In this document: positions 7,924 through 15,903 of the stretch, piece after piece
Layout of the letters: every line of letters begins with the position of its first letter
How positions within the stretch are numbered: position 1 is the first letter of the stretch
Origin: Geobacter sp.
GTDB lineage: Bacteria > Desulfobacterota > Desulfuromonadia > Geobacterales > Geobacteraceae
Length of the DNA stretch: 64,000 nucleotides
Direction of reading: 5' to 3'
Assembly: GCA_003314535.1 (NCBI GenBank)
Contig: POSG01000002.1
Location: 1-64,000 of the forward strand
Position numbers and translations under genes: made by a program
Notes under the pieces: generated by a model
What the model was told of the DNA's origin: nothing
Databases searched by the model: none
Seen by the model: only the letters and a program-made list of their open reading frames with translations

Positions 7924-7955
7924 GCCGTCCTGGGGAAACCTGGGGCGGCTTTTTT
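7924..7955 (+). terminator. Rho-independent terminator
   Basis: GCCGTCC (7924-7930) pairs with GGGCGGC (7943-7949), loop TGGGGAAACCTG, followed by six T residues. It ends transcription of the small gene at 7638-7895. The remaining stretch to 8284 holds no convincing gene, only the octamer repeats and the right attachment site. Confidence 0.75.
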
Positions 7956-8070
7956 GTGCACAGGGTATGCGTTCAATACAGGCCCTTGTCGCGGCAAAGG
8001 GTGTCCATCACTACCGATTCCCCTGTATCATATAGTTTGCCGAACGGACATTAAGGGGAACACGAAACAT

Positions 8071-8176
8071 GTTACCCCTCCCTGAAGGATCGGAATAGTT
8101 TTCCGGCCCATGGTAAGGGTACCGGCAGTATCGGCACCCTAAGTATTTTATGAAGTGGGGTAACTATGGGGGTAAC
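8071..8176. repeat. Three GGGGTAAC octamers next to attR
   Basis: GGGGTAAC recurs on the plus strand at 8157-8164 and 8169-8176 (12 bases apart, as on the left) and inverted at 8071-8078. With the five copies at 238-312 they bracket the element, which supports an integrase arm-site role rather than a chance motif. Confidence 0.65.
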
Positions 8177-8234
8177 AGTGAAATACCGAATTGTGAAAGC
8201 ACTGTTATAACAGCTTAATAGCAGATCAATATAG

Positions 8235-8254
8235 TTCCCATGCGCTCCGCCAAA
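8235..8254 (+). other. attR: imperfect copy of the selC 3' end
   Basis: TTCCCATGCGCTCCGCCAAA matches 116-136 with a single missing T. It marks the far border of the element, giving a length of about 8.1 kb between repeats. Confidence 0.8.
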
Positions 8255-8284
8255 TAACCGAAGTAATATCAACCAGTTCAGAAT

Positions 8285-8458
8285 TCAGTCGTTCCGACTT
8301 TCGGAAAACATTTGCAATTGAGAAAGTAATAGAAGCTCTTTTAAGTTCATGTCAATAAAGTCCCGACCAAAATAATCAAGCATGCGCAAAGCATCCTTCT
8401 CCCTATCGTCCACGTATTCCCTGTCTTCCGTAAAACAGCTTTTTATGCTGCAGAACAT
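8285..8458 (-). pseudogene. Fragment of an unknown gene
   Basis: On the minus strand a 57-codon frame reads like real protein (YVDDREKDALRMLDYFGRDF, then LKELLLLSQLQMFSESRND and stop). Upstream the frame closes at a stop near 8490, while another frame carries FDEQVDILNI, which suggests a frameshifted or truncated gene. I do not recognise the family. It lies just outside attR and may be a host gene decayed since integration. Confidence 0.35.
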
Positions 8459-8740
8459 CAGGTCCGCAACGCGACCCGCATTATATTAAGAATATCGACC
8501 TGCTCGTCAAAATAGAAAACCTGGACACCTTGTGCCCTGTCCATCAAAGGAAAAGGCCACATCCGTATGGACGTGGCCGTACGCTTTTTTTCGTTGATGA
8601 AGTATTCCTCGAACGGGGAAGAGCATCCCTGCCGCAGATACTATATACCTATAGACGGATGGAGAACGAAAAGGATACGGCTCTCGGGAAAATTCGCCCG
8701 CGGATGGCGTGTCGGGCGATGGCTGTGGGAGATCCGGAGT

Positions 8741-9439
8741 ATGGGAACAGACAATAAGGCGAAATGCGATCTGACTTTTCAGAACATTCACGACATCTAT
8801 CAACCGAAGCTCTTCCGTTACCTCTCGAATCTGATCGATGAATATGAAGCGGAGGATCTCACCCAGGAGGTATTTGCGAAGGTGAGCACGAACCTGGAGA
8901 CGTTCAGGGGGGAGTCGAGCATCTCAACCTGGCTGTATCGGATTGCTACAAACCTGGCCATCGACAGGATCCGCCACTGCACGCTGCCGTTCGCGGACCC
9001 CCTCAAGAGAGCGGAGAAGCCCATTGATGCCCATGAGGAAATCGAGGACAGGAATGTCTGGACGGGGGAAAAGCCGCATTCAGCAGAAGAGAGGCGCATC
9101 CGCGGCGAGATGACGGACTGCATCAGAAGTTGCCTTGAAAACCTTCCAGAGGCATATCGCATTGTCTTGGTGCTCAGCGAGCTGGAGAACTTCAGGAACA
9201 GGGAGATCTCGGAAATCATCGACGTGACTCTGGAAACGGTGATGATCAGACTACACTGGGCACGGGCACTGCTCAGGAAGGAGATCGAAAAAAACTGCAG
9301 GGTGTACGGGATGAGCGTAACGAGTTCGCGTGTGAGCCAACGGAAGACTACGCCCGCTAAAGAAAAACGGGTTCCGGCTGTGGCTCATGCGAATCAGGAC
9401 TACCGTTTGCCAAACGTTGACCCGGTCTCGCGGGACTGA
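8741..9439 (+). CDS. ECF-type RNA polymerase sigma factor, C-terminus probably frameshifted
   Basis: ATG 8741 is preferred because GGGAG lies at 8728-8732 and the product then starts at the usual distance before region 2. Region 2 spans about 12-80 ([31 protein letters not shown]) and region 4 about 130-182 ([43 protein letters not shown]). No anti-sigma gene is adjacent. After codon 189 (near 9308) the reading frame turns into low-complexity basic sequence, whereas the neighbouring frame reads [16 protein letters not shown] then TAA at 9358-9360, which resembles the Cys-containing tail I would expect for this sigma subgroup. One missing base (TAC-CGG to TAC-GGG) explains it. Confidence 0.85.
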   Translation: MGTDNKAKCDLTFQNIHDIYQPKLFRYLSNLIDEYEAEDLTQEVFAKVSTNLETFRGESSISTWLYRIATNLAIDRIRHCTLPFADPLKRAEKPIDAHEEIEDRNVWTGEKPHSAEERRIRGEMTDCIRSCLENLPEAYRIVLVLSELENFRNREISEIIDVTLETVMIRLHWARALLRKEIEKNCRVYGMSVTSSRVSQRKTTPAKEKRVPAVAHANQDYRLPNVDPVSRD

Positions 9440-9624
9440 TCGAGGGCTCGGTTTTCAATCTGGCTCCGGTATTCGCGTTGGCTTTTGCCACGCGCAAAAG
9501 CTGGAATGCGTTTGCCGTCGGACTCGACGCTTCAATAGGAGCTGGCATCAGCATGGGTTTCGCCGAAGCTCTTTCCCACGACGGAACAGCAGGTTGCCCG
9601 CACGGAAATTGCTTGAGAGCCTGA
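9421..9624 (+). pseudogene. Remnant of a VIT/CCC1-like membrane transporter gene
   Basis: In the frame opening after TGA 9418-9420, the translation contains [21 protein letters not shown], then [24 protein letters not shown], before losing similarity and stopping at 9622-9624. The Gly/Ala-rich SMGFAEALS pattern is typical of VIT-family iron/manganese transporter-like membrane proteins. The gene lacks a start and its C-terminal transmembrane segments, so it is a decayed fragment. It sits directly after the ECF sigma gene, which may once have been its operon partner. The rest up to 9853 holds only a perfect 12-bp inverted repeat. Confidence 0.5.
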
Positions 9625-9787
9625 CAAGCAGAAGATTGAATCCGTGGTCAGCTGCCTGTGATCTTTTTTTGTCACAATTCCAGTGTTTGGGTGGAATTTA
9701 TTGAAGGAACTACTATTTTTAAACCTCTCTTGGCGGGAAAGTCTGCGGTAAAAAATGCTAATTTCATACTTCAAGGGGGCGGTAGGT

Positions 9788-9844
9788 CTTGGCAGGTTGG
9801 AAATCAACCTGGCTCAAGCATGTCCACAAATGCAACCTGCCAAG
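9788..9844. repeat. Perfect 12-bp inverted repeat
   Basis: CTTGGCAGGTTG at 9788-9799 is inverted at 9833-9844 with 33 bases between. It lies downstream of the minus-strand membrane protein gene ending at 9854 and could form an mRNA 3' stem, but no T-tract follows on either strand. Confidence 0.5.
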
Positions 9845-9853
9845 AAACAATCC

Positions 9854-10102
9854 TTATTCATTGTCCTTGAAGTAAGCAATAGATGGCTTGATTGCCAGCA
9901 GAACCGCTACAACAAGGATTATCCCTGCGTACTGATTCAGCATCTCATGGAAGTAGGCCCCTGCGGCAATGCCGAATAGAAACGCACTCCACTTCAGTAG
10001 CCAGGCATCCCACCAGTACCATTTTTTCGTCCGCAACAGTTTCATTGCCTGATTTACCTCGTATTTCCGGCGATTCAGCTCCATGGATTTATCATACCAC
10101 AT
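9854..10102 (-). CDS. Small membrane protein
   Basis: A short protein (82 residues from ATG 10102, or 76 from ATG 10084) with a basic N-terminus (ELNRRKYEVNQAMKLLRTKKW), two hydrophobic segments (WLLKWSAFLFGIAAGAYF and AGIILVVAVLLAIK) and a charged tail. It resembles the small two-helix proteins often found next to envelope genes in Geobacter-like genomes. No ribosome site stands out, so the start is uncertain. Function unknown. Confidence 0.6.
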   Translation of the reverse strand: MWYDKSMELNRRKYEVNQAMKLLRTKKWYWWDAWLLKWSAFLFGIAAGAYFHEMLNQYAGIILVVAVLLAIKPSIAYFKDNE

Positions 10103-10267
10103 CTGTCGTGTAACAGAGATTATCAATCTTAATGTGGCAGTCTGCCTTTATGGAGAAGGATTGCCAAAACAGCTAATAATGATATATTACTAAAAAAACT
10201 CAATGTTGAAACCCTAAGGGCCGTTTCGTGAATTTTCTGCGGGCCATCTCCGGATCGGATATTTCAA

Positions 10268-12997
10268 ATGAGACAGATCGAACATTCAAGCCCGTCCCGT
10301 ATAATGGCAGTCATCATAGTCCTGTCCATGACTCCGTTTGTACTGGTTGAGCTTTTCAAGCCGCAACTATACAGAGTAATGGAGGTTTCTTCTTATCTTG
10401 TCTTTCATAATATCGTTGAAATATTCAGCGTGATAGTATCACTGTCGATATTCGGTCTCGGCTGGTTCTCCTTTGATCAGAACAAGGATTCCCACGCGCT
10501 ATATCTGTGCGTGGCTTTCCTTGCAATTGGACTCATGGATTTCATGCATGCTCTCGCGTATACCGGAATGCCTCCCCTGGTAACCCTGAACACACCGAAC
10601 AAATCAACACAGTTCTGGATTGTCGTGCGTTTATTCAGTGCCTCTGTGTTCCTCTCCAGTGCGTTCATATATCCACAAACGGTACGTTGCTGGTTATCAA
10701 AAAAAAACCTTATGGCAATTGCCCTGTCCACATGTTTCATCGCGTTTGTAAGCATCATTTTTTTCCCGGGGAATGTTCCGGCTACCTTTGTCCAGGGCAA
10801 AGGATTGACACCCTTCAAGATGGTTTCCGAGTATGTAATCATTGTACTGATGTCAATAGCGATCGTATTTTACTGGAGAAGAATGTCACGAACCAACGAA
10901 AAGCTGATACTGAACTATCTGGCTGCGTTTGTGCTCTGTATCTTCAGCGAGCTTGTCTTGAGCAATTATAAAAGTGTTTTTGACACATACAATGTACTTG
11001 GTCATATCTATAAGCTAGTTGGTTTCATGCTGATTTATAAAGGCATATTTGTCGCGGCCGTTAATAAGCCCTATGAATATCTTCGCCGGAACCGGAACAT
11101 GCTTACTCACATTATGAATTCCATACCACAGGCCATTTACTGGAAGGATAGAGAAGGGGTATATCTCGGGTGCAATAGCGTTTTCGCCACGCAGGCCGGG
11201 TTTGATAACCCTGATGATATTGTCGGAAAATACGATCTGTGTTTTCAATGGAATAAAGACGAGTGTGAAAAAAATTGCGAGGACGAACGGGATGTCATGG
11301 CAAGCAAAAAAGCCAAAACCCATAAACTTGAAACCCGGCGCCAAGTCGATGGAACAGCGAAATGGCTGGATACGACTAAAATCCCGCTTATGGACAATGG
11401 CGGGAATGTGGAAGGAATTCTTGTAGTATACGAGGATATTACTGCGCGCAAGAGTGCCGACGATGAACTGAAGGAGGCGCTCCTCTTCAATAAGCAGGTC
11501 ATAACCTGTGCCAGGGAAGGAATCGTCGTCTATGACCGCGAACTCCGTTATGTGGTCTGGAATCCGTTCATGGAGGAAGTCAGCGGGCTGAAGGCTGCAG
11601 AACTGATCGGGAAAAAATATTGGGAGGCATTTCCCTTCTTTGATGAATCCGGAATTCCGGAAAGTCTGCTAAGGATTCTTCGTGGAGAATCTGTTGAAAC
11701 ATTAGAGTTTAAGTATCATGTGTCGGAACCGGAAAGGGGAGGATGGGTTTCTTTAAGTTATGCGCCTCTGTTGAATGTCAGGAAAGAGATTAACGGCATC
11801 ATCGGGACATTGCGTGACATCACGGAAAGGAAGAAAACTGAGGAGCAGCGCCGCCACTCGCAGAAAATGGAGGCACTCGGGCAGTTGGCCGGCGGAGTTG
11901 CGCACGATTTCAACAACATGCTCCAGGTGATCATCGGGTACGCCTGGCTTCTTGAAAAAAATGCGACAACAGTCCAGAAGGAGAGGATCAAAGATATTCT
12001 CTCGGCATGTGAACGGGCTGCCGAGTTGACCAGTGGACTGCTGTCCTATAGCAGCAAGCAGGTTTTCAAGATCGAGCCAATCGAGCTGGACGACCTGGTT
12101 GAAGGTGTTGAAAAATTCCTGCGCCGCATACTGGGCGAGGATATCTCTTTTTCCTTCATACGCTCCCGGCTACCCTTGGTCGCCTCTATCGACCGGGCCC
12201 ACATGCAACAGGTGTTTGTCAATCTGGCCTCAAATGCCAGGCATGCCATGGCCTCGGGAGGCAAGCTTTCCATTTCCCTCGAAAAAGTCGATATGAACGA
12301 AGCCTTTGTGCATTCACACGGTTTCGGCAAAATCGGATCATACGGACTTATAACAATGTCGGACAACGGAAGCGGAATTCCAAAAGAGCACCTTCACAAA
12401 ATTTTCGAACCCTTTTTCACGACCAAGGAAAACGGAAAAGGCACAGGTTTGGGGCTTTCCATAGTTTATGGAATTGTCACACAGCATAACGGCTACATCA
12501 AATGCTACAGTGAAGAGGGGGTGGGAACGACATTCCGCATATATCTTCCCCTGACTGACACATCAGAAAAACCAGTGGAAACTGAAGACATCATTGCAGT
12601 CGGTGACTATGCGAATTTGACCGTTCTGATTGCCGAAGATGACCCTGCTGTTAGGAGAATAACCAGAAATATCCTGGAAATGCACGGACATTCAGTGATC
12701 GAGTCGGCGAATGGCAGTGAAGCGGTGGCCATGTTCCGGGAAAACTGCGAAAAGATCGACTTGTTGATCCTTGACGCGCTCATGCCTGAGTTGAACGGAG
12801 CGGATGCCTTTTCACGTATCAGGGAAATTAAGCCGGACGCTAAAGCGCTTTTCGTGAGTGGTTATGCACGGGAGATCCTTAGCGGCAGGATGCTGCTTCC
12901 GGATGACGCCGATTTGATCATCAAGCCGGTGCTGCCGGAGCAGTTGCTGGATGCGATCCGGAGGACCCTGGATAGGGGGCGGCGAACTGATGCTTGA
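10268..12997 (+). CDS. MASE3-PAS hybrid sensor histidine kinase
   Basis: A 909-residue hybrid kinase. About 1-275 form a membrane sensor with seven or eight hydrophobic helices of MASE3 type (FHNIVEIFSVIVSLSIF, LMDFMHALAYTGMP). Two PAS domains follow (about 285-400 and 410-525), then a HisKA helix with phospho-acceptor H546 in GGVAHDFNNMLQVIIGY, a HATPase domain with DNGSGIPKEHLHKIFEPFF and GTGLGLSIVYGI, and a C-terminal receiver with D836 in LILDALMPELNG and K at the IIKP motif. It probably senses small or membrane signals and autophosphorylates. No output regulator is adjacent apart from the diguanylate cyclase that follows. Confidence 0.93.
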   Translation: MRQIEHSSPSRIMAVIIVLSMTPFVLVELFKPQLYRVMEVSSYLVFHNIVEIFSVIVSLSIFGLGWFSFDQNKDSHALYLCVAFLAIGLMDFMHALAYTGMPPLVTLNTPNKSTQFWIVVRLFSASVFLSSAFIYPQTVRCWLSKKNLMAIALSTCFIAFVSIIFFPGNVPATFVQGKGLTPFKMVSEYVIIVLMSIAIVFYWRRMSRTNEKLILNYLAAFVLCIFSELVLSNYKSVFDTYNVLGHIYKLVGFMLIYKGIFVAAVNKPYEYLRRNRNMLTHIMNSIPQAIYWKDREGVYLGCNSVFATQAGFDNPDDIVGKYDLCFQWNKDECEKNCEDERDVMASKKAKTHKLETRRQVDGTAKWLDTTKIPLMDNGGNVEGILVVYEDITARKSADDELKEALLFNKQVITCAREGIVVYDRELRYVVWNPFMEEVSGLKAAELIGKKYWEAFPFFDESGIPESLLRILRGESVETLEFKYHVSEPERGGWVSLSYAPLLNVRKEINGIIGTLRDITERKKTEEQRRHSQKMEALGQLAGGVAHDFNNMLQVIIGYAWLLEKNATTVQKERIKDILSACERAAELTSGLLSYSSKQVFKIEPIELDDLVEGVEKFLRRILGEDISFSFIRSRLPLVASIDRAHMQQVFVNLASNARHAMASGGKLSISLEKVDMNEAFVHSHGFGKIGSYGLITMSDNGSGIPKEHLHKIFEPFFTTKENGKGTGLGLSIVYGIVTQHNGYIKCYSEEGVGTTFRIYLPLTDTSEKPVETEDIIAVGDYANLTVLIAEDDPAVRRITRNILEMHGHSVIESANGSEAVAMFRENCEKIDLLILDALMPELNGADAFSRIREIKPDAKALFVSGYAREILSGRMLLPDDADLIIKPVLPEQLLDAIRRTLDRGRRTDA

Positions 12998-13321
12998 CCG
13001 CCCAACCGGGCGTCCAGGCAGCGGATTTCGTGAAAAGCCCATGACAGCTGCGGTGAAGCACGAAGAGATGCAGCTGTACGGATGTTTGGTTTTGTATGTC
13101 AAGTCATGATGAAGAGCATGCTTCTGCGGCCGCGGAAAACAATATAAAAACTTAATAATCATAGAATGCCAATCATAAATTCAGGTGAAGACTGACAAAG
13201 AAAAAATGATGTTTGGAGGAAACCGTCCTGTGAATAAAATCAATTGACAGCTTTTCCACTTTTGTTACATTGATAATATTCATAATGGACATGTTTCAAT
13301 ACAGCACATCTTTCAGACACC
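12998..13321. other. Intergenic region without recognisable gene
   Basis: This 324-bp gap between the hybrid kinase and the diguanylate cyclase holds no supported gene. Its right part is AT-rich and contains the candidate promoter at 13244-13271. No terminator hairpin is evident after the kinase. Confidence 0.6.
13244..13271 (+). promoter_or_regulatory. Sigma-70-like promoter for the diguanylate cyclase
   Basis: TTGACA at 13244-13249 is followed after 16 bases by TACATT (13266-13271), with an overlapping GATAAT at 13272-13277. It lies about 50 bp before the ATG at 13322. Confidence 0.5.
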
Positions 13322-14374
13322 ATGAGAACTAAGCATATTCATCACGAAGAACGAATCAAGAAATCTGTCGATATGGGTGTAACCCTTTCCGGGCTTTCCA
13401 TTTCGGAGGTGCTTTACAGGATTTCCATCCCGACCTTTATAATCGACAGAAATCATACGGTGATACACTGGAACAGGGCGATGGAGAACCTGTCCGGAAT
13501 AGCCGCAACCGATATCGTCGGGACAAAGCAACATTGGAGAGTGTTCTATCCTTCAAAGAGGGCAACCATGGCGGACTTTGTCGTCGGAAATATGCACGAG
13601 GAGGTTATAGAAACTTTCTTCGAAGGAAAGTACCGGAAAACACAGTTTGATGAATCCGCATATGAGATGGAAGATTATTTCCCTGCCGTCGGCGGTAAGG
13701 GAAGATGGCTTTTGTGCACCGCCACAGCCGTTCCGGACGAGAGCGGGCAGATAATCGCAGCGGTGGAATCAGTACAGGACATCTCCGAACGGAAGAGGGT
13801 GGAGGAAAGCCTCAGGGAAAGTGAACAGAAATACAAGGAGATGAGCATCACTGATTCTCTGACCAAGCTGTACAATTCGCGGCACTTTTTCCGGCAAATG
13901 AAAACCGAGGTCGAACGTTCCGAGCGGTATGGGCATCCTCTGTCGGTCATGCTTCTGGATATCGACGACTTCAAGAGGTACAATGACACTTTCGGTCATC
14001 TTGAAGGCGATAATGCGCTCCTGGTAATTGCTGACGTGATAAGGAAAAACCTGAGGAGCACCGATAACGGGTTCAGGTTCGGGGGAGAGGAGTTCACCGT
14101 AATACTCCCTGAAACGGATATTGACGAAGCGTTTGAAGTCGCGGAACGGTTGCGGAGAAATATTGCGAATTCCTGGTTGTCGCCCCTGTCAAAACTGAAG
14201 TGCTGCGTGACTGCAAGCATTGGCGTTTCCAGGTATGAGCCCGGAGAGCTTGTCTCGTCTTTGCTCGGACGCACGGACAAGGCGATGTACTCGGCGAAGG
14301 AGAAGGGAAAGAACAGGGTTTGCGTTGAAATTTACGAGCATCGGGTGAAGCAGTTGCCGCTGTTTGCCACCTAG
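13322..14374 (+). CDS. PAS-GGDEF diguanylate cyclase
   Basis: The 350-residue cytoplasmic protein has an N-terminal PAS domain (about 22-155, PTFIIDRNHTVIHWNRAMENL) and a C-terminal GGDEF domain (about 175-340). The active-site motif is GGEEF at 254-258, so it should make cyclic di-GMP from GTP. The inhibitory I-site RSTD (R245 to D248) lies exactly five residues upstream, so product inhibition is expected. Its stop codon TAG falls at the first bases of a degenerate dispersed repeat. A cyclic-dinucleotide riboswitch occurs elsewhere in the window (33212), so this signalling is used by the host. Confidence 0.95.
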   Translation: MRTKHIHHEERIKKSVDMGVTLSGLSISEVLYRISIPTFIIDRNHTVIHWNRAMENLSGIAATDIVGTKQHWRVFYPSKRATMADFVVGNMHEEVIETFFEGKYRKTQFDESAYEMEDYFPAVGGKGRWLLCTATAVPDESGQIIAAVESVQDISERKRVEESLRESEQKYKEMSITDSLTKLYNSRHFFRQMKTEVERSERYGHPLSVMLLDIDDFKRYNDTFGHLEGDNALLVIADVIRKNLRSTDNGFRFGGEEFTVILPETDIDEAFEVAERLRRNIANSWLSPLSKLKCCVTASIGVSRYEPGELVSSLLGRTDKAMYSAKEKGKNRVCVEIYEHRVKQLPLFAT

Positions 14375-14440
14375 TGTCCGTCCGCAAGGTCTCTCCGGGG
14401 TATGGAGCGGAACTTCCTCGCCGCACGTTATAGTTTATCG
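14372..14440 (+). repeat. Truncated copy of dispersed palindromic repeat
   Basis: The stretch from TAGTGTCCG, through TCTCCGGGG, GGAGCGGAACTTCCTCG and ACTCATGACTCC, aligns with the reverse complement of the right half of the element at 20387-20607. It is truncated at its distal end. Its first bases provide the stop codon of the diguanylate cyclase gene. Confidence 0.6.
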
Positions 14441-14480
14441 ACTCATGACTCCAACAATTGGCCTGCCCATCTGGAAATAG

Positions 14481-15902
14481 TTACCGCTCCATCCGTGAGC
14501 CGGTCATTCTATCCGCCTCGTTTACCCACCCGCCTCCCAAAGACTTGTAGATATTCACCAGTGATACGAACAGCGATGCGCGCGTCAGCGCCAGGTTCAA
14601 TTCCACCGGAAACAGTTGCTGCTGTGCCTGCAATACAGTGGAATAGGGAGTGTAGCCACCGTCATACTGAAGACGTGCCAGTCGTTCATATTCCCTTGAT
14701 GCGTTTACCAGCCGACCTTGCGCGGCCAGTTGGTCGGCCAGTTTCGCCCTCGCGGCAAGGGCATTCTCCACGTCGGCGAAGGCGCTCTGGATTGCGGAGC
14801 GGTAAGTCAACAATGCTGCCTGTTGCGCTGCCTCGGCCTGTTTCACCTGTCCGGAGACAGCCCCGGCGGTGAAGATCGGCCCGGTAATCGACCCTGCATA
14901 ACTCCAGATTTCGGCCGGTCCCCTGAACAGGTTGCGCAATTCCTCACTTGATGAGCCATAAGTCCCGGTGAGAGAGATGGTGGGGAAATAGAGAGCCCTG
15001 GCAGCGCCTATCTGGGCGTTTGCGGCAATGAGATTCAGCTCGGACTGCATGATATCAGGCCTGTTTGTCAGAACTTCCGATGGAACTCCGGACGGTACGG
15101 CCGGCATGGCGAGCTCATTGATCGTCTTGCCGCGCGGCACGGGCGCCGGATTGACGCCCAGAAGAATGGAAATGGCGTTTTCCGTCTGGATGATCTGGTT
15201 TTCGATCTGGGGGATCGTTGCTGCCGCTGTTTCATATTGGGTGCGGGCCTGCTCGACATTCATCTGCGACACCTGGCCGTACTTGAACTGCAGTTCGAAA
15301 AGCCTGACCGAATCCTGGTAACTGGCCAGGTTGCGCCTGGATATGGTCAGCTGTTCGTCAAGGCCGCGAAGCTGGAGGTAGCTGCCTGCCACAGAGCCCA
15401 CGAGGGAGAGGATCACGCCGCGACGGGCCTCAACAGAGGCGAGGACATTCGCGCGGGCAGCCTCGGACAGCCTGCGGATGCGTCCCCACAGATCGATTTC
15501 CCAGCTGGCGCCTGCAAACAGCTGGAAAGAATCCTGGGGATTCGGCACGTAGGAAGGGACGGGAGTGGCGTTCAATTCGCTGATGCGCTGGCGGGATGCG
15601 TCCGCACCGTAGCTGACCTGCGGGAAGAGAGGCGACCTGACCTGGGAGAGCACGCCCGCGGCTTGTTCGATATTGGCAGCTGCTATGCCGATGTTTTTGT
15701 TTCCTGCCAGTGCCCGCGCAATGAGGTCATCGAGCACAGGATCCCCGAACTGGCGCCACCAAGCCGTGTTTGCCGTATCTTGGGCTTCCGCGATTTCGTA
15801 GCGATATGACCGGGGTATATCGACATCCGGGCGTCGGTAATCCGGTCCGACCATGCAGCCTGCGAGATTGAGCCAAACCAAAATGAGTGCAAGTCGTCGC
15901 AT
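14481..15902 (-). CDS. Outer-membrane efflux channel lipoprotein (TolC/OprM family)
   Basis: The start at ATG 15902 gives a lipoprotein signal (MRRLALILVWLNLAGC, acylated Cys then MVGPDYRRP) and lies one base after the stop of the pump gene; a longer in-frame start would overlap the pump by 150 bases. The 473-residue mature-size protein has the two duplicated outer-membrane-factor domains, with GASWEIDLWGRIRR in the middle and YGGYTPYSTVLQAQQ-like helices near the end. It forms the exit duct of the RND pump encoded upstream in the same operon. Confidence 0.93.
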   Translation of the reverse strand: MRRLALILVWLNLAGCMVGPDYRRPDVDIPRSYRYEIAEAQDTANTAWWRQFGDPVLDDLIARALAGNKNIGIAAANIEQAAGVLSQVRSPLFPQVSYGADASRQRISELNATPVPSYVPNPQDSFQLFAGASWEIDLWGRIRRLSEAARANVLASVEARRGVILSLVGSVAGSYLQLRGLDEQLTISRRNLASYQDSVRLFELQFKYGQVSQMNVEQARTQYETAAATIPQIENQIIQTENAISILLGVNPAPVPRGKTINELAMPAVPSGVPSEVLTNRPDIMQSELNLIAANAQIGAARALYFPTISLTGTYGSSSEELRNLFRGPAEIWSYAGSITGPIFTAGAVSGQVKQAEAAQQAALLTYRSAIQSAFADVENALAARAKLADQLAAQGRLVNASREYERLARLQYDGGYTPYSTVLQAQQQLFPVELNLALTRASLFVSLVNIYKSLGGGWVNEADRMTGSRMER

Positions 15903-15903
15903 G

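Noticed and set aside
7888-8085. 65-codon frame before attR
   Set aside because: Overlaps a terminator, has no ribosome site and low-complexity content.
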